Below are positions 1 to 7,505 of a stretch of DNA of 12,229 nt, piece by piece. The notes beneath the pieces are model-generated. The model ran no database searches. It was not told the DNA's origin and saw only the letters and a list, made by a program, of their open reading frames with translations. Source of the DNA: Deltaproteobacteria bacterium UBA2385 (GTDB lineage Bacteria > Myxococcota_A > UBA796 > UBA2385); the NCBI GenBank assembly GCA_002343455.1, contig DDSR01000371.1:197-12425 (forward strand). The letters run 5' to 3'. A program made the position numbers and the translations under genes. How positions within the stretch are numbered: the stretch's first letter is position 1; each line of letters opens with the position of its first letter.

Positions 1-1629
1 CTCCAGACCCGCACGGGCAAGCGCACCGCCGCCGCCGGCGTCCAGATCGCCGTCGACATGGTCGCCGAGGGCCTGATCGACATCGACACGGCCCTGCTGC
101 GGACCGAGCCCAAGGCCCTGGAGATGATCCTGCGCCCCGTGCTCGACCCCGACGCCCCCCGGAAGATCATCGCCCGCGGCCTGGACGCCTCCCCGGGCGC
201 CGCCGCGGGGCGGGTGGTCTTCCACAGCGAGGAAGCCCAGGAGCTGGCCGAGCGGGGCGAGGCGGTCATCCTGGTGCGGATGGAGACCAGCCCCGAGGAC
301 ATCCAGGGGATGACGGTCAGCCAGGGCATCCTGACCAGCCGGGGTGGACAGACCAGCCACGCGGCGGTGGTGGCCCGCGGCATGGGCAAGCCCTGCGTCG
401 TCGGCTGCTCGGAGATCGCCGTCGACTACGCCCGCCAGCTCTTCTACGCCGGCGACACCGTCATCAAGCGCCTGGACTGGATCACCATCGACGGCGCCAC
501 CGGCGAGGTGATGGAGGGCCGGGTCCCCACGCTGGCCCCGCCCACCGACTCCGGCGCGATGGCCACCCTGCTGGGTTGGGCTGACGAGCGCTCCCGGATG
601 AAGGTCCGGGCCAACGCCGACAACGGACCAGACGCGACCCGGGCGCGCAGCCTGGGGGCCCAGGGCATCGGCCTCTGCCGGACCGAGCACATGTTCTTCC
701 AGCCCGAGGCCCTGCGGGCCATGCGGGAGATGATCCTGGCCGAGGACGACCGGACCCGCGCCCGCGCCCTGGCCAAGGTGCTGCCGATGCAGCGCTCGGA
801 GTTCGAGAACATCTTCCGGGCGATGAACGGCCTGCCGGTCACGATCCGCCTGCTGGACCCGCCGCTGCACGAGTTCCTCCCGCAGCGGCCCGAAGACATC
901 GCCCAGGTGGCCGCCGACATCGGCGTGCGCAACGAGACCCTCACCGATCGGCTGCGCCAGCTGCACGAGTCCAACCCGATGCTCGGCCATCGCGGCGTGC
1001 GCATCGGGGTGACCTCTCCCGAGATCTACCGGACCCAGACCCGGGCGATCTTCGAGGCCGCCTGCGCCCTGACCCGCCAGAGCGTGGTGGTCCTGCCCGA
1101 GGTGATGATCCCGCTGGTGGCCATCCCCAAGGAGCTGGAGCTGACCCGGCAGCAGGTGGTGGAGGTGGCCGAGCAGGTCATCCGCGAGACCGGGGTGCCG
1201 GTCCGCTACACCGTCGGCACGATGATCGAGATCCCCCGCGCGGCGCTGCTGGCCGCCGAGATCGCCGAGCACGCCGACTTCTTCAGCTTCGGCACCAACG
1301 ACCTGACCCAGATGACCTACGGCTTCTCCCGCGACGACATGGGCCTGTTCCTGCCGGCCTACCTGCAGCGCGGGGTCCTGACCGAGTCGCCCCTCTCCAC
1401 CTTCGACACCGAGGGCGTCGGCCAGCTCGTCTCAATGGGCACCCAGCGTGGCAAGAGCCGGAAGCCGCAGCTCAAGTGCGGGGTCTGCGGCGAGCACGGC
1501 GGCGACCCGACCGGCGTCGCCTTCTTCCACAGCGCCGGGCTGGACTACGTGAGCTGCTCCCCCTACCGCGTCCCCGTCGCCCGCCTGGCCGCCGCCCACG
1601 CCGCCATTCGCGAGCGTCAGCAGGGATGA
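1..1629 (+). CDS. ppdK: Pyruvate, phosphate dikinase, C-terminal part (5' end outside window)
   Basis: The enzyme interconverts pyruvate, ATP and phosphate with phosphoenolpyruvate, AMP and pyrophosphate in the cytoplasm. The frame is open from base 1, so the 542 visible residues are a partial gene; family members are about 870-900 residues, so roughly the first 330 (most of the ATP-grasp domain) lie upstream. Visible parts: the end of the nucleotide-binding domain (TGKRTAAAGVQIAVDM, residues 5-20); the swivelling phosphohistidine domain with GGQTSHAAV, catalytic His at codon 358-360 (residue 120); and the PEP/pyruvate TIM barrel with IGLCRTEHMF, MIEIPRAALL, FGTNDLTQMTYGFSRDD and the C-terminal GVCGEHGGDP loop, whose general acid/base Cys is codon 1486-1488 (residue 496). 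All catalytic landmarks in the visible part are intact. RTEHMF with MTYGFSRDD separates it from PEP synthase and from PTS enzyme I. The next gene starts inside its stop codon. Confidence 0.97.
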   Translation, partial: LQTRTGKRTAAAGVQIAVDMVAEGLIDIDTALLRTEPKALEMILRPVLDPDAPRKIIARGLDASPGAAAGRVVFHSEEAQELAERGEAVILVRMETSPEDIQGMTVSQGILTSRGGQTSHAAVVARGMGKPCVVGCSEIAVDYARQLFYAGDTVIKRLDWITIDGATGEVMEGRVPTLAPPTDSGAMATLLGWADERSRMKVRANADNGPDATRARSLGAQGIGLCRTEHMFFQPEALRAMREMILAEDDRTRARALAKVLPMQRSEFENIFRAMNGLPVTIRLLDPPLHEFLPQRPEDIAQVAADIGVRNETLTDRLRQLHESNPMLGHRGVRIGVTSPEIYRTQTRAIFEAACALTRQSVVVLPEVMIPLVAIPKELELTRQQVVEVAEQVIRETGVPVRYTVGTMIEIPRAALLAAEIAEHADFFSFGTNDLTQMTYGFSRDDMGLFLPAYLQRGVLTESPLSTFDTEGVGQLVSMGTQRGKSRKPQLKCGVCGEHGGDPTGVAFFHSAGLDYVSCSPYRVPVARLAAAHAAIRERQQG

Positions 1630-2075
1630 CCCGGGCGCCCTGGCCCCTGCTGCTCGCCTTCGGCGCCGCCTGCGCCTCCCGCGGCAATGTCCGCCTGGAG
1701 CCTGCCGGCGAGGCCAGCCAGGCCTTCGGCGAGCTCGATGTGCGCAGCCTCGCCCAGGTCGAGCACGCGACCACCCAGGGCTGGGAGCTGGCCGTCCGGC
1801 TGGAGCTCGAGTGGCGAGGGCAGGAGCGCAGCCGGATCGACCTGGGGCGGGCCCTGGTCCGGGTGGACGGACGGGCCTGGGAGCCCTGCCGACCGCCTCC
1901 CGATCAAGCGCGCGAGGAGCTGCTGGTCACCCTCGATCCCGGGGCCAGCCGCGCCGTGGTCCTGCGCTGCGAGGACATCGCCGAGCCCCGCAGCGGCCTG
2001 GAGCTGCGCTTCCCCGCGACGAACACCGGCATGTCCAGCGGGACGATCGAGCTGTCCTTCCTCGGAGTGCGCTGA
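1626..2075 (+). CDS. Small predicted lipoprotein, function unknown
   Basis: A 149-aa protein with a short hydrophobic leader (PWPLLLAFGAAC) ending at Cys16, which reads as a lipoprotein signal although the -3 residue is Gly rather than Leu. I chose ATG 1626 because it forms an ATGA overlap with the ppdK stop and puts the leader at the N-terminus; the open frame extends further upstream, but only as a shadow of ppdK. The mature part is a compact, strand-rich domain (WELAVRLELEW, ELLVTLDPGASRAVVL, SGTIELSFLG) that looks like an immunoglobulin-type beta-sandwich. Cys88 and Cys115 could form a disulphide. The pattern faintly recalls DUF4352-like domains, which I cannot confirm. The overlap suggests translational coupling to ppdK, but no functional link is evident. 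Confidence 0.72.
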   Translation: MTRAPWPLLLAFGAACASRGNVRLEPAGEASQAFGELDVRSLAQVEHATTQGWELAVRLELEWRGQERSRIDLGRALVRVDGRAWEPCRPPPDQAREELLVTLDPGASRAVVLRCEDIAEPRSGLELRFPATNTGMSSGTIELSFLGVR

Positions 2076-2204
2076 CGGTCCCGCCCGCACGGGGCCCCAG
2101 CGCTCCTGCGCAGCGCCCCGCGCGGCCCCCGGCCCCGACAGGTGCCCCGTGACGCGCAGCGGGCTACCAGAAGCGGCCGCCTTCCCCTTGCCCCCTGATC
2201 ACCC

Positions 2205-5200
2205 GTGCCTCTGATCCTCGTCTTGTTGACCGGTTGCCTGCTGGACCGCCCCCGGCCCGACGTGGGCGAGTGCGCCGAGTACCCGCCCGGCGGCTACGAC
2301 TACGGCGAGATCGGCATCGGCAGCTGCGTCGCCGGCCCGGTGGAGCTGCGCTTCGCCGACAACGGCGGCGACCCGGTGCTGCTGGTCAGCAACAGCAACC
2401 ACATGGGCACCTTCTCCGGGGGAAGCCTGCTGGCCATCCCCTGGTCCTCGGTCGACCTCTCGATCGGTCGGCAGCTCGTCGATCAGCTGGAGCCCTCCGC
2501 CGTCGACCTGCCCTCGCTCTCGGCGGGCTTCGACATCTGGCAGGGCAGCCGCCGGGGGCGCGAGGACCTCGCCATCCTGGCCAACCGCTACTCCGACGGC
2601 GCGCACACCCGCTCGGACCTGGACCAGGTCTACCTGATCGACCTCTCCCAGCCCCGCGTGCCGACCTTCTCCACCCGGGGACAGGACGGCGGCGAGACGG
2701 TCCAGGCGGGGCCCGATCCTGTCAGCGTGGTGGTCGATCCCGACACCGGCCGGGCCTACGTCGCCAACCGAAGCGGGCACAGCGTGACGGTCCTGGACCT
2801 GACCGGCGAGCAGGTCGAGATCCTGCTGCCCTGGCCCGAGCAGACCCTCAGCCAGTCGGACTTCCAGGACCAGGACGGCAGCGGCTCGACCGGGCAGCTG
2901 CACGCGCTGGCCGTCGAAGACTCGACCCTGGTGCCCGACGAGCTCTGGACCTTGTCCTGGACCGAGGGCACCTTCCGCCTCTGGGCCCTCGATCAAGAGG
3001 GCCTCCAGCGCTTCACCGGCCCTGGCGACGGCCGCTACGCCGCCTCCGGTCTGGGGGTCGAGGTCGATCCCCTGGCGCTGGAGCTGCTGATCGGCGGCTT
3101 CGAGGACCCCGCGGTGGTGGTCGATGACAGCACCGCCCGCCTCTACTTCCAGGATCAAGGCAGCGTCCGCCTGATGACGGCCGACACCTCCTTCACCTCC
3201 TGGACCCTGCAGGAGACCGAGGCCCTGTCCCAGGACAGCGATCGCTGGGACGCGCAGATCCAGGGCCCCTCGGTCTTCAGCAACGGCAGCGACTGGCTGA
3301 TGGTCTACGGCGGCACCAACGACCAGGATCCCACCGAGTCCGCCATCGGCCTCGCCAGCAGCGGCGACGGCCTCGGCTTCTCGCGCCTGGGCGGGCCCAT
3401 CCTCGAGCCCCAGTGGGACCACGAGCTCGGCGGGATCACCGATCCGTTTGCCTGGTATGACGGCGAGACCGGCCTCTTCCGCATGGTCTACGGCGCCTGG
3501 GACGGCAGCCGCTGGACCATCGGGCACGCCGTCAGCGTCGACAGCTTCTCCTGGACCGCCGACCCCACGCCCGTCTTCGAGCTCGACGGCGTCGACGTCG
3601 CCGCCCCGGTGATCGACGGCCGCGCCGGCCTGCTGCGGATGGCCTATGCCCGCGACGACGGCACCGGCTGGTCCGTGGGCGAGGCCTGGAGCAGCGACGG
3701 CTACAGCTGGACGGACCTGGGCACGATCATCGAGCTCAGCTACGACGTGCAGCCCGAGCGCCCGCCGGGCCCGGCCTCGCAGTCGGCCTTCGACCGCCTC
3801 TTCCGCCTGGACCGGGGCACCTCCGGCAGCCTGGTCGCCCAGATGGAGAGCGGCGCGACCGTCTTCCTGCCCGACGAGAGCATCGAGCTCTCCATCGTCG
3901 GTGGCTACCAGCTCGGCACCGAGGCCGCCGGCAGCGCCTCGGCCGACGGGATCGCCCTGGGCAGCGTCGACCCGGCCACGGGCCTCGCCTGGTTCACCCT
4001 GACCGACGAGGCAGGCACGCCCAGCATCGGGATCGGACAGGCCGACGGCCTGGGGGGCCTCTCGGTCGAGGCCGACCCGCTGCTGGTCGGGGAAGAGGAC
4101 TACGAGGACCGGGGCATCTCCCAGCCCACGGTGGTCCACGACGGCGAGGGCTACGTGATGCTCTACGCCGCGCTGCAGGCCGACGGCACCAGCATCGCGC
4201 GGGCCAGCAGCAGCGACGGGCGCACCTGGACCCGCGATGGCGAGGTGCTGCTGCCGACCGAGGAGTGGGCCAGCGCCCACCTCGAGCCCGGCTCGGTCGT
4301 CATCGAAGAGGACGGGACCTGGCGGCTGTTCTACAGCGGCAGCGACGGCGAGGCCTGGGCCATCGGCGAGGCCACCAGCTCAGACCGAGGCCTGAGCTGG
4401 TCCCTGGAGGGCGGCAGCCGCGGCTACAGCCTGCCCGCGGGCACCCCCGGCCTGTGGGACGACTCCGGCGTCCGCGACCCCTTCGCGACCCTCGACGAGG
4501 ATGGCGTCTGGCACCTCTGGTACGCGGGTCAGGACGGCGACGCCTGGCGCATCGGCTACGCCAGCCGCGAGGGCGTGGACGGCAGCTGGACCCGCTTCGA
4601 AGACAGCCGGACCGTCTCAAAGCGGGCCATCCTCAGCACCGAGGGCTCGCTCTTCCACCCCGACGGCGCCCTGCGACCCGTCCTGCTCGACCCCGCCTCG
4701 GCCGGCCAGCTCGGCGGCACCGGGGCGGACTGGGTGCTCTGGTACGCCGGTCGCAAGGACGAGACCGATCGCCAGGGCCTGGCGACGGGGCGCTCGCCCT
4801 CTGCCTTCAGCCGCAACTTCCGGCTGCCGACCCCGGGGGACTCGCTCAGCTTCACCACCCAGCGCGGCGACGACGAGGTCCTGGCGATCCCCTTGGACAC
4901 GACGGTCGGCAGCTCGACGGTGACCGCGGCGGGCCTGGTCGGCCTGCACCTGGACTCCGAGCGCGGCTTCCTCTACGCCGTCAGCAAGGAGCGCCCCTAC
5001 GTCTTCGTCATCGACGTGCGCGACGACACCCCGCTGGCCGACGGCTCGGTGGATGCCAACTACCTCGACGTCGAGACGGTCATCAGCGTGACCAACTCCA
5101 GCGAGGCCGTCGGCTTCCGGCAGGTCGCGGTCTCCGCCGACGGGGAGCGCTTGATGGCCTTGAACGACTCCCCCAACGCCGTCTGGTGGCTGGACCTGAC

Positions 5201-5621
5201 CACCCTGCAGGACGAGGCCTGGGGTCGGATCAGCTTCGACGCCGTCTCGGGCTACATCCCCGCCCCGCGCGGCAACTCCCGGGATGTCGGCGCCGGCAAC
5301 CAGCTCAGCGTGGGCGTCGCCCAGATGGCGCTGCACCCCGACGGACGCTGGCTCTTCGTCAGCAACTTCAACGCCAACAGCATCGGCGTCTACGACCTGT
5401 GGCTGGGGCCCTACGGCACCTTCGTCCACGAGATCGAGCAGGTCGGCGAGAACCCCTTCGCGCTGGCGATCTCCCCGGATGGACGCCACCTCGTCTACGG
5501 CAACTACACCGGCGAGGTCGACCGCGAGAGCAAGGCGACCGCCTCGACGATCGGGGTGATCGACATCGACCCGGACAGCGCCACCTGGCTGCAGCCCCTC
5601 ACCTGGATCGTGAACCGATGA
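2205..5621 (+). CDS. Large beta-propeller lipoprotein: YVTN-like segments flanking glycosidase-type blades
   Basis: An 1138-aa predicted surface lipoprotein. The start is GTG 2205, because an in-frame TGA at 2196-2198 leaves no other option. The leader is only ten residues with a perfect lipobox (LLTGC, Cys11), has no basic residue, and no Shine-Dalgarno precedes it. Residues 45-210 resemble a YVTN/NHL propeller (LLVSNSNHMG; DPDTGRAYVANRSGHSVTVL at 179-198). Residues about 350-510 and 637-868 hold six or more repeats resembling GH32/GH43-type blades (WLMVYGG, LFRMVYGAWDGSRWTIGHA, WRLFYSGSDGEAWAIGEA, WHLWYAGQDGDAWRIGYA), often followed by a DG-x-x-W motif. Residues 905-1120 return to YVTN blades (DSERGFLYAVSKERPYVFVI, MALHPDGRWLFVSNFNANSI, ISPDGRHLVYGNYTGE). 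No catalytic triad can be assigned, so binding or scaffolding is likelier than hydrolysis. The stop overlaps the next start (ATGA), suggesting coupled translation. The 129 bp upstream shows no convincing promoter. Confidence 0.85.
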   Translation: MPLILVLLTGCLLDRPRPDVGECAEYPPGGYDYGEIGIGSCVAGPVELRFADNGGDPVLLVSNSNHMGTFSGGSLLAIPWSSVDLSIGRQLVDQLEPSAVDLPSLSAGFDIWQGSRRGREDLAILANRYSDGAHTRSDLDQVYLIDLSQPRVPTFSTRGQDGGETVQAGPDPVSVVVDPDTGRAYVANRSGHSVTVLDLTGEQVEILLPWPEQTLSQSDFQDQDGSGSTGQLHALAVEDSTLVPDELWTLSWTEGTFRLWALDQEGLQRFTGPGDGRYAASGLGVEVDPLALELLIGGFEDPAVVVDDSTARLYFQDQGSVRLMTADTSFTSWTLQETEALSQDSDRWDAQIQGPSVFSNGSDWLMVYGGTNDQDPTESAIGLASSGDGLGFSRLGGPILEPQWDHELGGITDPFAWYDGETGLFRMVYGAWDGSRWTIGHAVSVDSFSWTADPTPVFELDGVDVAAPVIDGRAGLLRMAYARDDGTGWSVGEAWSSDGYSWTDLGTIIELSYDVQPERPPGPASQSAFDRLFRLDRGTSGSLVAQMESGATVFLPDESIELSIVGGYQLGTEAAGSASADGIALGSVDPATGLAWFTLTDEAGTPSIGIGQADGLGGLSVEADPLLVGEEDYEDRGISQPTVVHDGEGYVMLYAALQADGTSIARASSSDGRTWTRDGEVLLPTEEWASAHLEPGSVVIEEDGTWRLFYSGSDGEAWAIGEATSSDRGLSWSLEGGSRGYSLPAGTPGLWDDSGVRDPFATLDEDGVWHLWYAGQDGDAWRIGYASREGVDGSWTRFEDSRTVSKRAILSTEGSLFHPDGALRPVLLDPASAGQLGGTGADWVLWYAGRKDETDRQGLATGRSPSAFSRNFRLPTPGDSLSFTTQRGDDEVLAIPLDTTVGSSTVTAAGLVGLHLDSERGFLYAVSKERPYVFVIDVRDDTPLADGSVDANYLDVETVISVTNSSEAVGFRQVAVSADGERLMALNDSPNAVWWLDLTTLQDEAWGRISFDAVSGYIPAPRGNSRDVGAGNQLSVGVAQMALHPDGRWLFVSNFNANSIGVYDLWLGPYGTFVHEIEQVGENPFALAISPDGRHLVYGNYTGEVDRESKATASTIGVIDIDPDSATWLQPLTWIVNR

Positions 5622-7483
5622 TCCGCCGCCTGCTGCCCCCGCTCTTCATCGGCGCCGGCTGCGCCACGGTCGAGCCCGATCCCTACACCTTCGACGGGCC
5701 CACGACGGCGGCGGTGTTGACCCCCGATGATGGCGGCCCCTTCGACGAGCCGATCGGCTTCGTCAGCAACTCCCGCAGCGGTCGCATCACGCCGCTGGAC
5801 CTGAAGCACGCCACCCTGCTCTCCGACCAGCCCGCAGCGCCCTGGCTGGCCAGCCGCGGCGTGGCCCTCGGCGACGAGCGGCAGCTGGGCGAGCTGTTGG
5901 CCTGGTCCCCCCAGGGCGAGCTGGTCAGCCTGCTGGCCGTCGACCTCGCGAACCAGGTCCTGGTCGAGGCGCCCTACGTCGTCTCTGTCGACCCCGAGCT
6001 CGAGGTGGCCGAGCCGCTGGCCCTGGAGCCCGTCTTCGAAGGCAGCGGCGGGGCCAGCCTCACTGGGATCGAGGTCCGCACCGGCTGGACCACGACCGAG
6101 CAGTGGTCGATGCTCTACGACGGGCAGGTCTGGTGGGTCAGCGGCAGCCGCTCGGGTCGCCAGACCCTGACCGCGACGACCGGGGTCCCCTACCGCAGCG
6201 ACAACTACGAGATCGCCTTCACCATCGAAGGCAGCCCCGAGTCCGGCGATCGCATCCTGCTGGACACCGACAGCGGCGTGGTCGAGCACGATCTCGGCGC
6301 AGCGCCGCTGACCCTGCGGCGGGTGCCGGGGCAGGACCTGGCCCTGGTCGGCACCTGGGATGCCCTGGATGACAGCGGCGCCCTCGTCCTGTGGGACCTC
6401 CAGGCGCAGGCCGAGGTCGGCCGGATCGACCTCGGCAGCGGCGTCCAGCCCTGGGAGATCGAGCTGGCCTGGGCCGAAGACGGGCAGGCCCTGGCCTTCG
6501 TGGGCGACGCCAGCCTGCCGGCGGTGTACCGCGTGCGGGTGGACCTCGAGACCGGCGGCCTGCTCGAAGGGCAGGCGATCGACACCGCCGGCCCGGTGCA
6601 GGACCTGGCCTGGCTGGCCGGCGAGTCCGACGACGGCACGCCCTGGGAGCGCCTCTTCGTCGCCTCGGCGGGGTTCAACCGGGTCGACATCTTCGACCTG
6701 GCGACACAGGAGTGGGTGGACGTCAACCCCTTTGACGGGGTCGACGCCGCCGGGCTCGACCTGTTCTCGCCCGTGGTGGGGCTGGCCGCCGCGCCGGACC
6801 CCCAGCGGATGCAGACCGCCGCCCGCTGGGGGGTCTACGACGAGGCCTGGGTGGTCGTCCTGACCCTCTTCGACGGCTCGATGATGATGCTCGACGCCGA
6901 GACCGGCTGCGTCGTCACCGACACCCAGGGGGCCCGCCTCGTCGAAGAGGGCGGCGACGAGAAGATCGAGTTCACCGACCGGGGCGCCACCAGCACCCCG
7001 GTCCTGCAGATCGACGAGGCCACAAGCCGCCGGGTGACGACCAGCGCCTGCGGCGGGCTGGTCCGCAACGAGACCTGGAAGATCACCTACGACGGCGCCG
7101 CCGCCAACTGGAAGGTGCAGGGCGCGGTCTCCGGCGAGCAGGTCGGGCGCCTCTACGAGGACCAGCGCTACGTCAGCGACAACGGGGGCTGGAGCATCGC
7201 CATCACCTCCGGCCCGCTGCCGGCCACCGACGGCGACGAGTGGCAGTTCACCACGGTGGAGGGCGTGCTGCGCCTGACCGAGGTCAGCGACTCTGGCAGC
7301 GGCAGCACCACCTCCTTCCAGCTCCCCGGAGAGCCGGTGATCTTCCAGTACGACGCGGGACCGACCGGCGGCGGCTGGGATGTGCTCGACCGCCGCACCT
7401 TCGCCCTGCTGCCCCTCACCGGCAACGACCTGGTGCTGCGGGTCTGGCTGCGCACCTGGAACGTCGAGGTCGTCTGGGACTGA
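5618..7483 (+). CDS. Propeller-like lipoprotein with a duplicated ~75-residue module
   Basis: A 621-aa predicted lipoprotein. ATG 5618 overlaps the upstream stop as ATGA and gives a signal peptide with basic residues at 3-4, a hydrophobic core (LLPPLFIGAG) and a lipid-attachment Cys15. Near the N-terminus, FDEPIGFVSNSRSGRITPL (42-60) resembles GGDPVLLVSNS in the preceding gene, hinting at a shared family. Residues about 230-430 look like WD/YVTN-type strands (LALVGTWDALDDSGALVLWD, LAWAEDGQALAFVGD, WERLFVASAGFNRVDIFDL). Two segments, about 158-226 and 484-552, match each other: each has E-x-W near its start, then YDG, W-x-V-x-G-(S/A), SG-x-Q or SGEQ, Y-x-SDN and GD-x-(I/W)-(L/Q)-x-x-T-x-x-G-V. 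The second copy follows a cysteine region (Cys431, Cys478). No enzyme motif is visible, so a surface structural or binding role is inferred. It converges on the next gene with 15 bp between stops. Confidence 0.83.
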   Translation: MIRRLLPPLFIGAGCATVEPDPYTFDGPTTAAVLTPDDGGPFDEPIGFVSNSRSGRITPLDLKHATLLSDQPAAPWLASRGVALGDERQLGELLAWSPQGELVSLLAVDLANQVLVEAPYVVSVDPELEVAEPLALEPVFEGSGGASLTGIEVRTGWTTTEQWSMLYDGQVWWVSGSRSGRQTLTATTGVPYRSDNYEIAFTIEGSPESGDRILLDTDSGVVEHDLGAAPLTLRRVPGQDLALVGTWDALDDSGALVLWDLQAQAEVGRIDLGSGVQPWEIELAWAEDGQALAFVGDASLPAVYRVRVDLETGGLLEGQAIDTAGPVQDLAWLAGESDDGTPWERLFVASAGFNRVDIFDLATQEWVDVNPFDGVDAAGLDLFSPVVGLAAAPDPQRMQTAARWGVYDEAWVVVLTLFDGSMMMLDAETGCVVTDTQGARLVEEGGDEKIEFTDRGATSTPVLQIDEATSRRVTTSACGGLVRNETWKITYDGAAANWKVQGAVSGEQVGRLYEDQRYVSDNGGWSIAITSGPLPATDGDEWQFTTVEGVLRLTEVSDSGSGSTTSFQLPGEPVIFQYDAGPTGGGWDVLDRRTFALLPLTGNDLVLRVWLRTWNVEVVWD

Positions 7484-7485
7484 GC

Positions 7486-7505
7486 GGCCTGCCTCCACTC
7501 AGGCC
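7486..7505. terminator. Possible bidirectional stem-loop between convergent genes
   Basis: A perfect 6-bp inverted repeat, GGCCTG (7486-7491) and CAGGCC (7500-7505), with an 8-base loop, sits in the 15-bp gap between the convergent stops and runs into the last codons of the minus-strand gene. No T-run follows on either side, so it is not a classical intrinsic terminator. In GC-rich genomes a 6-bp GC stem can also arise by chance. Confidence 0.35.

Noticed and set aside
2100..2116. Terminator hairpin GCGCT/AGCGC in the gap before the large propeller gene
   Set aside because: The stem is five base pairs in GC-rich DNA without a T-run; chance is a sufficient explanation.
2199..4280. A 693-aa open frame on the minus strand opposite the large propeller gene
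   Set aside because: It is an antisense shadow in GC-rich DNA: its translation is low-complexity (Gly, Ala, Val, Asp, Gln rich) with no domain signature, whereas the plus-strand frame has lipobox and propeller motifs.
3255..4810. Active GH43/GH32 glycoside hydrolase
   Set aside because: The repeats look like propeller blades, but I could not place the catalytic acidic residues, and they are flanked by YVTN segments, so an enzyme call is not justified.
4265..5617. Upstream in-frame extension of the 621-aa lipoprotein to a 1072-aa frame
   Set aside because: This part is Arg/Pro/Gly-rich out-of-frame reading of the preceding gene; the lipoprotein leader sits exactly at ATG 5618.
5504..7498. 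A 664-aa minus-strand open frame opposite the 621-aa lipoprotein
   Set aside because: Same shadow pattern with biased composition and no recognisable motif; the plus strand carries the leader, the repeated module and the ATGA junction.
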